Source: Neolewinella maritima (GTDB lineage: Bacteria; Bacteroidota; Bacteroidia; Chitinophagales; Saprospiraceae). From it: 64,000 bases of DNA. This document shows positions 1 through 8,844 of this stretch, piece after piece. Position 1 is the stretch's first letter. Each line of letters starts with the position of its first letter. The position numbers were made by a program, and so were the translations under genes. Location: contig NZ_CAKLPZ010000001.1 of NCBI RefSeq assembly GCF_923081025.1, forward strand, positions 310,001 through 374,000, read 5' to 3'. The notes under the pieces were generated by a model, which ran no database searches, had not been told where the DNA came from, and worked only from the letters and a program-made list of their open reading frames with translations.

Positions 1-1
1 G

Positions 2-592
2 CAAGATATCTCAGCATTCAGTGTGGGGTCCGGAAGAGGCGACACACTGGCGGATAGCCCTTCCACCAGAGGGCCTATGCTACTGGATGGCTTGCAGGAT
101 GTACGCTTTCGAAAGTTGTTCGCTGGGCTTGGCCTGACATATCGTGCGGCGACCCACTCGGATAGTGCAGTGTACTTGCAATGGGCCAACGACCCTCTGG
201 TGCGGGCCCAATCGTTCGATTCCCGGATGATCGATCCTGCCGCACATGACGCTTGGTTTAGCCGCCGCCTAGAAGATCCAAACACCGATTTGCTAGTGTT
301 TACCGATCGCCGCCGCTTAGCAGTAGGGCAGGTACGTCTGCAACTTGATGGATCGACTGCCGTGATTGGCTATTCGGTCGCTGCAGCAGCACGCGGAGCT
401 GGATTTGGGTTAGCCATGCTCCATTTCGCCCAGAACCATCTACAGGCGCATCGACCCGAAGTAGATCACATTGTGGGGTACGTCAAGCAAAGCAATGTAG
501 CCTCCCTAATTACTTTCCGCCGGCTTGGCTACCGGGAGTTACCCACAGATGACTATCCTAACGCTATAAAATTTGAGCTCCATGACTTTTAA
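2..592 (+). CDS. PseG-GNAT fusion, 3' part (pseudaminic acid pathway)
   Basis: The frame is open from base 2, so the gene starts left of the window. The first ~40 visible residues contain LLDGLQDVRFRKLF, which resembles the extreme C-terminus of PseG (UDP-2,4-diacetamido-2,4,6-trideoxy-beta-L-altropyranose hydrolase; LVDGKG..RI-type ending). A GNAT acetyltransferase domain follows (WANDP...R..SF near its start, RGAGFGLAML as the acetyl-CoA loop, NVASLITFRRLGY near the end), as in PseH. PseG-PseH fusions are known and would remove UDP from, and 4-N-acetylate, the pseudaminic acid precursor. The stop overlaps the next gene, pseI, by 11 bases, which supports the pathway. The GTG at 23 is only an internal candidate start; reading this as a free-standing GNAT protein is the alternative. 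Confidence 0.75.
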   Translation, partial: QDISAFSVGSGRGDTLADSPSTRGPMLLDGLQDVRFRKLFAGLGLTYRAATHSDSAVYLQWANDPLVRAQSFDSRMIDPAAHDAWFSRRLEDPNTDLLVFTDRRRLAVGQVRLQLDGSTAVIGYSVAAAARGAGFGLAMLHFAQNHLQAHRPEVDHIVGYVKQSNVASLITFRRLGYRELPTDDYPNAIKFELHDF

Positions 593-1622
593 AATTGGGC
601 ACTTCGACATCGGGTCGACGCACGCACCCTTCATAATTGCGGAGATGTCGGGCAACCACAATCAATCATTGGATCGGGCACTGGAACTTGTAGATGCCGC
701 TGCCGCCGCAGGAGCGCATGCGCTCAAGTTGCAGACCTACACGGCCGATACTATCACTATCGATCACCGGGGAGGACTCTTTGACATTGCCGACAAGAAC
801 AGCCTCTGGGCCGGGCAGAATCTGTACGATCTGTATAAGGAAGCGCATACACCATGGGAGTGGCATAAGCCCATTTTTAAGCGGGCCGAGGAGTTGGGTA
901 TGGTAGCCTTTTCATCTCCTTTCGACGAATCCGCCGTAGACTTTTTGGAGGAACTGAATGTGCCCGCCTACAAAATTGCCTCTTTCGAGTCTAATCACTA
1001 CCCTCTCTTACGCAAGGTAGCCGCTACCGGTAAGCCCATCATCATCAGTTCGGGTGCCTCGCTGTTGGACGAAATCTACGAATCCGTACGTGTACTACGC
1101 GAAGCAGGAGCTAAGGAAATTTGCGTGCTCAAGTGTACCAGTACCTATCCCGCTACGCCCGAAAACACGAACCTGCGTACTATTCCGGTCTTCCAGTCAC
1201 TGTTTCCCGACTGCGCGGTGGGTCTATCCGATCACACCATGGGCATTGGAGTTTCAGTAGCTGCCGTAGCTCTCGGAGCCTCCGTCATAGAAAAGCACTT
1301 CACACTTCGCCGTGCGGATGGAGGAGTAGACAGTGCTTTCAGCCTGGAACCCACCGAACTTGCCGCTCTGGTGACTGAAACGGAGCGGGCCTGGCAGGGC
1401 CTGGGGGGCGTACAGCTTGACACACAAAAGGCAGAAAAAAAGAGCCGACAGTTCAAACGGTCTGTTTACGTCGTACAGGACATCGCCGAAGGGGAACTGC
1501 TTAGTCCAGATAACCTACGGGTTATTCGGCCCGGAGACGGACTAGCCCCCAAATTTTACGAGCAGGTGCTCGGCAAGCCGGCCCGACGGGCCTGGAAGCG
1601 CGGCACCCCCTTTACGTTGTAG
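582..1622 (+). CDS. pseI: Pseudaminic acid synthase
   Basis: A NeuB-family sialic acid synthase of 346 residues, the usual length. It condenses the hexose product of PseG with phosphoenolpyruvate to give pseudaminic acid, in the cytoplasm. Visible marks are FIIAEMSGNHNQ near the N-terminus, LKLQTYTADT, FSSPFDESAVDFLE, YKIASFE, ISSGAS, LKCTSTYPA and GLSDHTMG in the TIM barrel, then a C-terminal SAF antifreeze-like domain (KRSVYVV..I..GE, VIRPGDGL). IAEMSGNHNQ with LKLQTYT is typical of PseI rather than NeuB or LegI. The ATG at 582 lies inside the end of the previous gene; a TTG at 573 is also in frame but less likely. Confidence 0.93.
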   Translation: MTFKIGHFDIGSTHAPFIIAEMSGNHNQSLDRALELVDAAAAAGAHALKLQTYTADTITIDHRGGLFDIADKNSLWAGQNLYDLYKEAHTPWEWHKPIFKRAEELGMVAFSSPFDESAVDFLEELNVPAYKIASFESNHYPLLRKVAATGKPIIISSGASLLDEIYESVRVLREAGAKEICVLKCTSTYPATPENTNLRTIPVFQSLFPDCAVGLSDHTMGIGVSVAAVALGASVIEKHFTLRRADGGVDSAFSLEPTELAALVTETERAWQGLGGVQLDTQKAEKKSRQFKRSVYVVQDIAEGELLSPDNLRVIRPGDGLAPKFYEQVLGKPARRAWKRGTPFTL

Positions 1623-1682
1623 CTTTGCCACTGGTCTACCTTCTCTCGCACCCGCGGCCCCGCCCAAACACCCATAGCCTAC

Positions 1683-2813
1683 GTGTACAAAATCCTTCAC
1701 CTGATAAAATCCCTGGGACGGGGAGGTGCCGAAACGCTACTGAGTGAAACCCTACGGGTACATGATCGGAAGGCCTTCGAGTTTCAGTACGCCTATTTCG
1801 TCAGCTATAAGGGACAACTGGCCGAAGATCTCCGTGCACAGGATGCGGTAGTGACCTGCCTGAACGCGGATAGTGCACCGGCTATCCTTGCCAGCCTGCC
1901 GCGCCTGGCCGCCTACGTAAAGCGCGAGAACTTCGATCTTATCCACTGTCACCTGCCAGTATCTGCCGTGGCCGGCCGGTTGGTGGGTAAGTTTCTTGGG
2001 GTACCCGTTGTGTACACTGAGCACAATAAGCAGGAACGCTACCATGGAGCTACGCGACGCGCTAACCTGCTTACCATGGACTACAACGCAGCCATTCTGG
2101 CGGTGAGCGATGATGTCAGGGATAGCATTGCCGCGCACTGGAAGGGCCCAAAGGGCAAACTCAGTGTACTCATCAACGGGGTCAACACCGAGCGCTACGA
2201 TCCGGCCAACTACGACAGACTGGTCAGCCGGACCGAACTTAAGCTACCAGCTACAGCCCCCATTGTAGGTACCGTCTGCGTGTTTCGCGACCAAAAACGA
2301 CTGGAGTTGTGGCTGGACCTAGCACGTCGACTTCGGGAAGCTGTACCAGCTGTCCACTTTGTGCTAATTGGTGACGGCCCTACAGAGGAGCTGGTAAAGA
2401 GTCGCGCTACAGTATTCGATCTGCACGATTGCGTGCACTTTCCCGGTCGCCTCGACGAGGTCAGGCCCTGGTTAAGTGCTATGGACGTGTACTTGATGAC
2501 CTCGGAATTTGAGGGTCTACCCATCGCTATGCTGGAGGCCATGAGTATGGCTCTCCCCATCGTAGCCACGGCAGCGGGTGGCATACCGGAGGCGGTAACG
2601 GATGGCGCGCAAGGCTTCCTACGCCCCGTAGCAGACTGGGCCGAACTGTACGACCCCCTGCACCAACTGGTGCAGGATGACACACTTCGGGCACGACTCG
2701 GAGCCAGTGCCCGCAAGCGAGTGATTGCAGACTTCAGTATTCAGAAGATGGCCGGCGAACTGGAGGCGGTCTATCACCGCATACTTACGTCCCAACCCCA
2801 TCCCGTAGCATGA
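1683..2813 (+). CDS. GT4-family glycosyltransferase
   Basis: A GT-B fold retaining glycosyltransferase of 376 residues. The N-terminal half opens with ILHLIKSLGRGGAETLL, the classic acceptor-side glycine-rich loop; the C-terminal half has VGTVCVFRDQKRLELWL, FVLIGDGP and the E-x7-E nucleotide-sugar motif in EFEGLPIAMLE. It should add a sugar to the lipid-linked repeat unit on the cytoplasmic face. Donor and acceptor cannot be read from the sequence. Translation most likely starts at GTG 1683, 60 bases after pseI, and the stop overlaps the next start by ATGA. Confidence 0.88.
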   Translation: MYKILHLIKSLGRGGAETLLSETLRVHDRKAFEFQYAYFVSYKGQLAEDLRAQDAVVTCLNADSAPAILASLPRLAAYVKRENFDLIHCHLPVSAVAGRLVGKFLGVPVVYTEHNKQERYHGATRRANLLTMDYNAAILAVSDDVRDSIAAHWKGPKGKLSVLINGVNTERYDPANYDRLVSRTELKLPATAPIVGTVCVFRDQKRLELWLDLARRLREAVPAVHFVLIGDGPTEELVKSRATVFDLHDCVHFPGRLDEVRPWLSAMDVYLMTSEFEGLPIAMLEAMSMALPIVATAAGGIPEAVTDGAQGFLRPVADWAELYDPLHQLVQDDTLRARLGASARKRVIADFSIQKMAGELEAVYHRILTSQPHPVA

Positions 2814-3760
2814 CCGTCCGCCCCGCCACGCCCTCCGATACCGACCGGATCGTTGAGCTGCTCAAGCTTAGTTTGGGAGATGTATCGACCACCAAATCTG
2901 CCCACTTCTGGCGCTGGAAGCACCTGGATAATCCCTTCGGGGCATCGCACGTCCTGCTCGCCGAAGCCGATGGCATACTGGTGGGGGTACGTGCTTTCAT
3001 GCAGTGGCGGTGGACGGATGGACGGCGGGAGTACAGCGCACTGCGCGCCGTAGATACTGCGACTCACCCCGGATACCGTGGCAGGGGCATCTTTAAAAAA
3101 CTCACGTTGCAGCTCATTGCCGAGCGAACTGCAGCCGGCGACGACTTCATTTTCAATACCCCTAATTCGCAGAGCAAGCCCGGTTACCTGAAGATGGGGT
3201 GGCAGGAGGTAGGCCGGTTGCCGGTTGCCCTGCGGATAAACCGGCCCCTCGCACTGCTGCAACGTAAACTCGGCTGGGCGGCTGCAGCGTGGGAGCCTGC
3301 GCCTGCTGATGTAGCAAAAGAGCGCGATGCGTTCGACTGGAGCCTATGGGAAGACTGGGCGGGGTCGCCGGTGCAAGGCTGGTCAACAGCCTACCGACCC
3401 AAATATATAGGCTGGCGGTACCGCGACTGTCCCGTAGCTAACTACCTCCCCCTGGGGCAGCGGAATAGCTACCTGCTGGTCGTACACCCTAAGGTGACCG
3501 CATTAGGACTGGAATTCAGGGTGGTGCAGGCACATGTTGGTCCGGGCCAGGTAGGCGCAGCCCAAGCTGCGCTACAAGACTTAAGGCGGCAGTTTACTCC
3601 GGATTATACCTCCGTTGCACCCGGTAGAAACTTCGATTGGGGTGTAAGTTGGATCAGGCGTGAGGTAGGGCCGGTGCTCACATTTCGTAGACTGACGTTC
3701 GACCAAGCTCCCGCACTAACCGACTGGCAGTATCAATTAGGTGACATGGAACTCTTCTGA
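2810..3760 (+). CDS. GNAT-family N-acetyltransferase
   Basis: A 316-residue protein with an N-terminal GNAT domain: TVRPATPSDTDRIVELLK as the first strand and helix, AVDTATHPGYRGRGIFKKLT as the acetyl-CoA pyrophosphate loop, then FNTPNSQSKPGYLKMGW. The C-terminal half may be a second degenerate acyltransferase fold. Proteins of this build are common in Bacteroidota polysaccharide loci, where they probably acylate an amino sugar; the substrate is unknown. The ATG shares ATGA with the stop of the preceding glycosyltransferase, implying translational coupling. Confidence 0.75.
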   Translation: MTVRPATPSDTDRIVELLKLSLGDVSTTKSAHFWRWKHLDNPFGASHVLLAEADGILVGVRAFMQWRWTDGRREYSALRAVDTATHPGYRGRGIFKKLTLQLIAERTAAGDDFIFNTPNSQSKPGYLKMGWQEVGRLPVALRINRPLALLQRKLGWAAAAWEPAPADVAKERDAFDWSLWEDWAGSPVQGWSTAYRPKYIGWRYRDCPVANYLPLGQRNSYLLVVHPKVTALGLEFRVVQAHVGPGQVGAAQAALQDLRRQFTPDYTSVAPGRNFDWGVSWIRREVGPVLTFRRLTFDQAPALTDWQYQLGDMELF

Positions 3761-3761
3761 T

Positions 3762-4925
3762 ATGCTGGGTGTCGTTGCTGTACTACTGTTCTCTATCCTA
3801 TTTACGCAGTTGCTGCTGAAGCGCTACGAGGCGAAGCTGCGTCATTCCAAAGCCTTACTGAACGGCGTATTTGTCTTTCACTTGCTGCTATTTGTCGTGT
3901 ACTACCTATACGCATCGAGTAGCGGATCTGACTCCTTCAGGTACTACAAGGATGTCTCTACCCTATACTATGGGGAGAACTGGTTTGACTACTACGGAGT
4001 AAGTACGCCTTTCATCAAGTTTTTAGCCTTTCCGTTCGTACAGGGACTCAACTTCAGCTACGAGGCGATCATGCTGTTGTTTTCCTTTCTTGGTTTTATA
4101 GGAATCTTCTATTTCTACCTCTTTTTTGTCGAGCGAACTACTTTCCGCCACCGGCTCTTCGGAATAGACTTCATCGTAGTGCTCATGCTACTACCAAATA
4201 TGCATTTTTGGAGTGTGTCGTTGGGTAAGGGGTCGGTGATTCTGTTCGGTATGGGGTTGTTGTTCTATGCCCTTAATGACATCGGGCGGCGTCTCATTTT
4301 GTTGGCTGTAGGTGGACTAATTGTTTTTCACGTGCGGGCGCACGTACTACTGATCGTGCTAGCTGCAGCCGTCATCGCGTCTATCTTTTCATCCAAAGGG
4401 ATCAAGGGTTGGCAAAAAGCATTGATTGTGACGGTAGCCCTGGGTGCGATCGTACCTGTGCTGGGTACCTTCTTAGCCGTAGCGGGGCTGGAGGAGGCAG
4501 ACACTGAGGCGGTGGAGGATTGGCAGGATCATCGGGGAAGCGACTTGAGCAATGCTACTTCGGGGGTAGACATTACGAACTACTCCCAACCCATGAAAAT
4601 CTTTAGCTTCTTGTTTCGCCCGCTCTTTGTAGATGCACCGAATGCGCTGGGGTTGATCGTCTCGTTCGAGAATCTGTTTTACTTGCTGCTGTTCCTTAAA
4701 TGCCTTACACCCTCCTTTGTACGGTACCTAGGTAAATCACCTTGGATCGTGAAGGTCGCTCTGATCGTATTCATCGGAGTTTCAGTAGCCCTCGCCCAAA
4801 TTTCCGGCAACTCGGGCATCGCCATCCGGCAAAAATCGCAGGTGATGTACTTGTTTCTCTTCGTCTTCCTGGCTTACGCAGACTACGCCTACCAGAAGGA
4901 CCGCAAACTAGTGATCGGTGAGTAG
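3762..4925 (+). CDS. Polytopic membrane protein, probable Wzy/EpsG-like polymerase
   Basis: About ten hydrophobic segments over 387 residues, with a larger loop around residues 240-280 that carries many acidic residues (EEADTEAVEDWQDH). The segment SGSDSFRYYKDVSTLYYG between the second and third segments resembles the periplasmic loop of EpsG/Wzy-like polymerases, as does SVSLGKGSVILFGMGLL. In this setting it would join repeat units in the periplasm. No strict family signature is visible, so this rests on topology and context. The first ATG is at 3762, directly after the previous stop; GTG 3741 is an in-frame alternative. Confidence 0.55.
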   Translation: MLGVVAVLLFSILFTQLLLKRYEAKLRHSKALLNGVFVFHLLLFVVYYLYASSSGSDSFRYYKDVSTLYYGENWFDYYGVSTPFIKFLAFPFVQGLNFSYEAIMLLFSFLGFIGIFYFYLFFVERTTFRHRLFGIDFIVVLMLLPNMHFWSVSLGKGSVILFGMGLLFYALNDIGRRLILLAVGGLIVFHVRAHVLLIVLAAAVIASIFSSKGIKGWQKALIVTVALGAIVPVLGTFLAVAGLEEADTEAVEDWQDHRGSDLSNATSGVDITNYSQPMKIFSFLFRPLFVDAPNALGLIVSFENLFYLLLFLKCLTPSFVRYLGKSPWIVKVALIVFIGVSVALAQISGNSGIAIRQKSQVMYLFLFVFLAYADYAYQKDRKLVIGE

Positions 4926-5901
4926 ACTTATTATATCGCTAGACTTCGAGCTCCACTGGGGCGTATTCGATCATGTAGCCCTGGACGAAGCGGGTAGGAA
5001 CTACTTCCTGCGCACGCGCGAACTTGTCCACACCTTGCTGGACCGGTTTCAGCAAAAGGATATTCACGCTACCTGGGCCACGGTGGGCCTACTGTTTGCC
5101 CGCACTAAGGCCGATATCCTGGCCACCCTGCCGGATGAGTTGCCGGCCTACCGCAATCAGGCATTGAACCCTTACGCGCTGCTCGACGACATCGGGCGCG
5201 ACGAGGACGAAGATCCCTACCACTACGCCGCCAGCCTGATCGAGCGGATACTAGCCACTCCAGGGCAAGCACTCGGTAGCCATACATACTCTCACTATTA
5301 CTGCCTGGAACCCGGGCAGGATGGGACGGCCTTCGCCGCCGACCTGGCTGCCGCCCAACGCATCGCGGAACGGATGTTTGGTACCCGGCTTACCTCACTG
5401 GTCTACCCCCGCAATCAGTACGTGCCAGCCTATGCAGCGGCCCTTACTGACAACCGCTTCAGAAGTTACCGGACCAACCCTAATGTGTGGTTTTGGCAGG
5501 CAGAGTCCGCCGAGTCGACCGGCCTGCTGCAGAAAGCGGCACGACTCGCCGACCACTACGTGAGCCTCGATCAGCAGAGTAGTTTCTCCGCTCCCCAGGT
5601 GCTGGCCCAGCAGCCAGTCGATATACCCGCCAGCCGGTTCCTACGACCCTACCTGCCTAAAATCGACGGATTCGGGGGGCAGTCGCTGAAGATCCGCCGA
5701 ATCTGTCACGAACTCACGGCGGCAGCACGCTCCGGCCGGGACTATCACCTCTGGTGGCACCCCCATAACATGGCTACCGACCCCCACAAGAATTTTGCCG
5801 CACTAGACCATATACTGGATCACTTCGCTGCCGTACGCCAACAGTACGGGATGCAGAGTGTGAGCATGGAAGAGCTGGCATCGACTAACGCCCCCCACTA
5901 A
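4918..5901 (+). CDS. Polysaccharide deacetylase family protein (NodB fold)
   Basis: A 327-residue cytoplasmic-looking NodB-homology protein with no signal peptide. SLDFELHWG near residue 8 supplies the catalytic and metal-binding Asp-Phe-Glu; GSHTYSHYYC near residue 120 supplies the two metal His of the H-x3-4-H motif; YPRNQ is the next conserved block; WWHPHNM near residue 280 provides the late His. The family removes N-acetyl groups from sugars, here possibly on a lipid-linked or nucleotide sugar. It starts at GTG 4918 and overlaps the previous stop by 8 bases. Confidence 0.82.
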   Translation: MSRLIISLDFELHWGVFDHVALDEAGRNYFLRTRELVHTLLDRFQQKDIHATWATVGLLFARTKADILATLPDELPAYRNQALNPYALLDDIGRDEDEDPYHYAASLIERILATPGQALGSHTYSHYYCLEPGQDGTAFAADLAAAQRIAERMFGTRLTSLVYPRNQYVPAYAAALTDNRFRSYRTNPNVWFWQAESAESTGLLQKAARLADHYVSLDQQSSFSAPQVLAQQPVDIPASRFLRPYLPKIDGFGGQSLKIRRICHELTAAARSGRDYHLWWHPHNMATDPHKNFAALDHILDHFAAVRQQYGMQSVSMEELASTNAPH

Positions 5902-5902
5902 T

Positions 5903-7072
5903 TTGCCGAAACTTCTTCGACTTACCACAGTACCGATTTCACTCCGCCTGCTACTTACGGGGCAACCTAGGTATATGGCGGCGGCGGGGATGGATGTGCT
6001 GCTGGGGAGTGCAGACGGACCGGAGCGCCCCCTAGTCCTCGAAGCGGAGGGCTGCAAGCACGTGATCATCCCGTTTACCCGTGCCATCACCCCGGTGCAG
6101 GACCTGAACTGTCTGCGCGTACTGGTACAGCTCATGCGTGAGTACCGGCCCGATATCGTGCATACCCATACCCCTAAGGCCGGTCTGCTGGGTATGCTGG
6201 CCGCTAAGCTTGCCGGAGTCCCTATCCGAATCCACACCATCGCCGGACTGCCCTTCATGACGGCTACCGGCCGCAAACGGCAACTACTCATTGCTATGGA
6301 GAAACTGACGTATGCCGCCGCCCAGCACGTGTGGCCAAACAGCGACAGTATTATGTCCTATATGCAGACGCACCAACTGTGTCCGGAACGGAAGCTATCC
6401 ATGATCGGGCAGGGATCCACGAACGGGATCGATTTGGAAGTCTTCTCACCCGCCGCCGTGCGGACGGCCGCCCGCACGGCGGCGGAACACCTCCTGGACT
6501 ACCGCGCCGATGCTAATTACCTGATGGCGGTAGGACGCGTGGTACGCGACAAGGGCATTCCTGAAGTGCTCACCGCCTTCCGTCAGCTGAAGGAGGACTT
6601 CCCCGACCTGCGTCTGGTGCTGATCGGGCCCATCGAACGAGAACGCCCGGAAGAGACCCTGGGCGAAGAGGACCTCCGGACCATCGCCGAAGATCGGTCC
6701 ATCATCCATATCGAGTGGACGGATGACGTAGCTGCCTTCCTCGATCTGGCCGACGTGCTAGTGCACGCCTCCCACCGGGAAGGCTTTCCTAATGTACCGC
6801 TACAAGCAGGCGCCATGAAATGTCCAATCGTCTGTTCCGCCATACCGGGAAATATCGATATTGTCAGTAACGGGGAAACGGGGCTGAGCTTCCCCGTCGG
6901 TGACACGCAGGCGCTCCGTATCTGCTTGCAGGAGGCCTTAACCAACCGCCCGCGTATGCGACATATGGCTGAAGCTCTACGCCATAAGGTGGAGACACAG
7001 TTTGACCGTCGGGTGATCCATGGGTTGATCCTGGACCGCTACCGGGCACTACTTACCGCTAAAGGACGGTGA
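5903..7072 (+). CDS. GT4-family glycosyltransferase (CapM/PglA-like)
   Basis: A 389-residue GT-B enzyme. The N-terminus LLRLTTVPISLRLLLTGQ..YM is the conserved opening of Bacteroidota transferases close to PglA/CapM; DIVHTHTPKAGLLGMLAAK and HTIAGLPF follow. The C-terminal half has VGRVVRDKGI and the E-x7-E region HREGFPNVPLQAG, where the last Glu appears to be replaced. PglA-like enzymes add the second sugar to bacillosamine on undecaprenyl diphosphate, which fits the PglDEFC-like genes just downstream. The conserved N-terminus forces a TTG start at 5903, one base after the upstream stop. Confidence 0.85.
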   Translation: MPKLLRLTTVPISLRLLLTGQPRYMAAAGMDVLLGSADGPERPLVLEAEGCKHVIIPFTRAITPVQDLNCLRVLVQLMREYRPDIVHTHTPKAGLLGMLAAKLAGVPIRIHTIAGLPFMTATGRKRQLLIAMEKLTYAAAQHVWPNSDSIMSYMQTHQLCPERKLSMIGQGSTNGIDLEVFSPAAVRTAARTAAEHLLDYRADANYLMAVGRVVRDKGIPEVLTAFRQLKEDFPDLRLVLIGPIERERPEETLGEEDLRTIAEDRSIIHIEWTDDVAAFLDLADVLVHASHREGFPNVPLQAGAMKCPIVCSAIPGNIDIVSNGETGLSFPVGDTQALRICLQEALTNRPRMRHMAEALRHKVETQFDRRVIHGLILDRYRALLTAKGR

Positions 7073-7695
7073 ATCGCTCCGTACTACTGATCGGTTATTC
7101 CGGCCATGCATTCGTGGTGGCCGACGTACTGCGTAGCGCGGGCCGTCCTATAGTGGGATACTGCGACCGCGAGCAGAAGATAGTCAACCCATTCGGGCTC
7201 ACGTTCTTCGGACCGGAGGCCGGTGAACGGGCAGCTTACCAGTTACGGGCAGCGGACTTTTTTGTAGCCATCGGCTCGAATACGATCCGTCGCCGGGTCA
7301 GTGAGCAGCTCCTTGCTATGGGTTACACCGCAGCTCCGGCCGCGGTACATCCCAGTAGTCAAGTATCTAGAATAGCTACCGTCGGTCCGGGCACATTAGT
7401 CGGGCCGGGAGCGGTGGTCAATGCACTGACCGAGATTGGCCAGGGGGCCATCATCAATAGTGCGGCGGTGGTGGAGCACGAGTGCCGGATCGGTGACTTT
7501 GCGCACATAGCTCCCGGAGCGGTACTGACCGGAAACGTAACCGTCGGTGCGGGAGCGTTCATCGGAGCCCGTGCAGTTGTCCTTCCCGGAATAAAGGTCG
7601 GCAAAGGAGCCATTATCGGTGCAGGTGCCGTAGTTTTGCGCGACGTCTTTCCGGGGCAGACCATGTACGGTAACCCAGCTAAACTCAAGGTATGA
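7069..7695 (+). CDS. NeuD/PglD-family sugar O/N-acetyltransferase
   Basis: A 208-residue protein with an N-terminal Rossmann-like part (SVLLIGYSGHAFVVADVL) and a C-terminal left-handed beta-helix of hexapeptide repeats (residues ~95-200, for example TVGPGTLVGPGAVVNA and KGAIIGAGAVVLRDV). EHECRIGDFAHIAPGAVL carries the catalytic His. PglD acetylates the 4-amino group of UDP-4-amino-4,6-dideoxy-GlcNAc to give UDP-bacillosamine. The neighbours are the matching aminotransferase, dehydratase and phosphoglycosyl transferase, so the PglD role is favoured over the NeuD role. GTG start at 7069 overlaps the previous stop as GTGA. Confidence 0.85.
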   Translation: MNRSVLLIGYSGHAFVVADVLRSAGRPIVGYCDREQKIVNPFGLTFFGPEAGERAAYQLRAADFFVAIGSNTIRRRVSEQLLAMGYTAAPAAVHPSSQVSRIATVGPGTLVGPGAVVNALTEIGQGAIINSAAVVEHECRIGDFAHIAPGAVLTGNVTVGAGAFIGARAVVLPGIKVGKGAIIGAGAVVLRDVFPGQTMYGNPAKLKV

Positions 7696-8825
7696 TCCCC
7701 CTCTCTATCCCTCACCTCGCCGGTAACGAATGGACCTATGTGAAGGAGTGCCTCGACACGGGATGGGTCTCAACGGCGGGTGCATACGTCAGCCGGTTCG
7801 AGGAGGATATTGCGGCCTTCACCCGTAGCAAGTATGCTATATCGTGCATGAATGGTACGGCCGGTCTGCATACGGCCATGAACTTGCTCGGTATTGGCCG
7901 GGGGGATTACGTACTGGCCCCTAACCTCACCTTCGTCGCTACCCTCAACGCTATCTCCTATACGAAGGCGGATCCCCTACTGATCGACGTAGATCCCGCT
8001 AGCTGGCAGCTTGATCTGAAGCTGCTGGAGCGCTGGCTCGCCGAACATACCTCGATAACCGATACAGTATGTACTCTGCGGGAGGACGGTCGTAGGATCG
8101 CGGCAATTATGCCCGTCCACGTGCTGGGTAATTTGTGCGATATGGACCGGCTGCAGCAGCTCAGCGAGGCCTACCACATCCCGATCATCGAAGACAGTAC
8201 CGAGGCGCTGGGCTCTACCTTCAAGGGACAACATGCTGGCACCTTCGGCGTGTTCGGTACCAGTAGCTTCAACGGTAACAAGATCATCACTACCGGCGGC
8301 GGCGGCATGGTATTTACCCAGGATGAACACCTGGCCACCCGCGCTAAACACCTTACCACAACAGCTAAAACAGATCCGCTCGACTACTTTCACGATGAGG
8401 TAGGGTACAACTACCGATTGGTCAATGTACTGGCCGCCATCGGGGTGGCCCAGTTGGAGCAGCTTCCGGACCTGATCCGGCGCAAAAAACACATGGACGC
8501 TTACTACCGCGAGCAACTCGGTGGGGTAGGGGACATCAGCTTTCAGCGTATCACCCCGGGGGTAGATCCCAACTGCTGGCTCTTTACCTTTCGTACCGGA
8601 CGGATGCGGGAACTGCTAACCTACCTCAATGACCGGGGCATACAGTCGCGGCCATTCTGGACCCCGATGCACGATCTACCCATGTACGAGCGGTTGCGCT
8701 ACGTTACCGAAGCAAACAACGCCCGTGCCGTACACGCTACCGCAATCAGTATACCCAGTAGCAGCGGACTAACGGACGACCAACTGGCCGAAGTGGTCGG
8801 TCACGTTCGCGCTTTTTACAGCTGA
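7692..8825 (+). CDS. DegT/DnrJ/EryC1-family aminotransferase (LegC/PglE-like)
   Basis: A PLP-dependent sugar aminotransferase of 377 residues, typical size. The opening PLSIPHLAGNEWTYVKECLD closely follows the LegC pattern; NGTAGLHTAM binds the PLP phosphate; EDSTEALGS holds the PLP-ring Asp; SFNGNKIITTGGGGM holds the Schiff-base Lys. LegC and PglE do the same chemistry: they convert the 4-keto-6-deoxy sugar to UDP-4-amino-4,6-dideoxy-GlcNAc. It overlaps the upstream acetyltransferase by ATGA and precedes the dehydratase that would make its substrate. Confidence 0.9.
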   Translation: MIPLSIPHLAGNEWTYVKECLDTGWVSTAGAYVSRFEEDIAAFTRSKYAISCMNGTAGLHTAMNLLGIGRGDYVLAPNLTFVATLNAISYTKADPLLIDVDPASWQLDLKLLERWLAEHTSITDTVCTLREDGRRIAAIMPVHVLGNLCDMDRLQQLSEAYHIPIIEDSTEALGSTFKGQHAGTFGVFGTSSFNGNKIITTGGGGMVFTQDEHLATRAKHLTTTAKTDPLDYFHDEVGYNYRLVNVLAAIGVAQLEQLPDLIRRKKHMDAYYREQLGGVGDISFQRITPGVDPNCWLFTFRTGRMRELLTYLNDRGIQSRPFWTPMHDLPMYERLRYVTEANNARAVHATAISIPSSSGLTDDQLAEVVGHVRAFYS

Positions 8826-8844
8826 TCACCATCTTCCCAGATTT

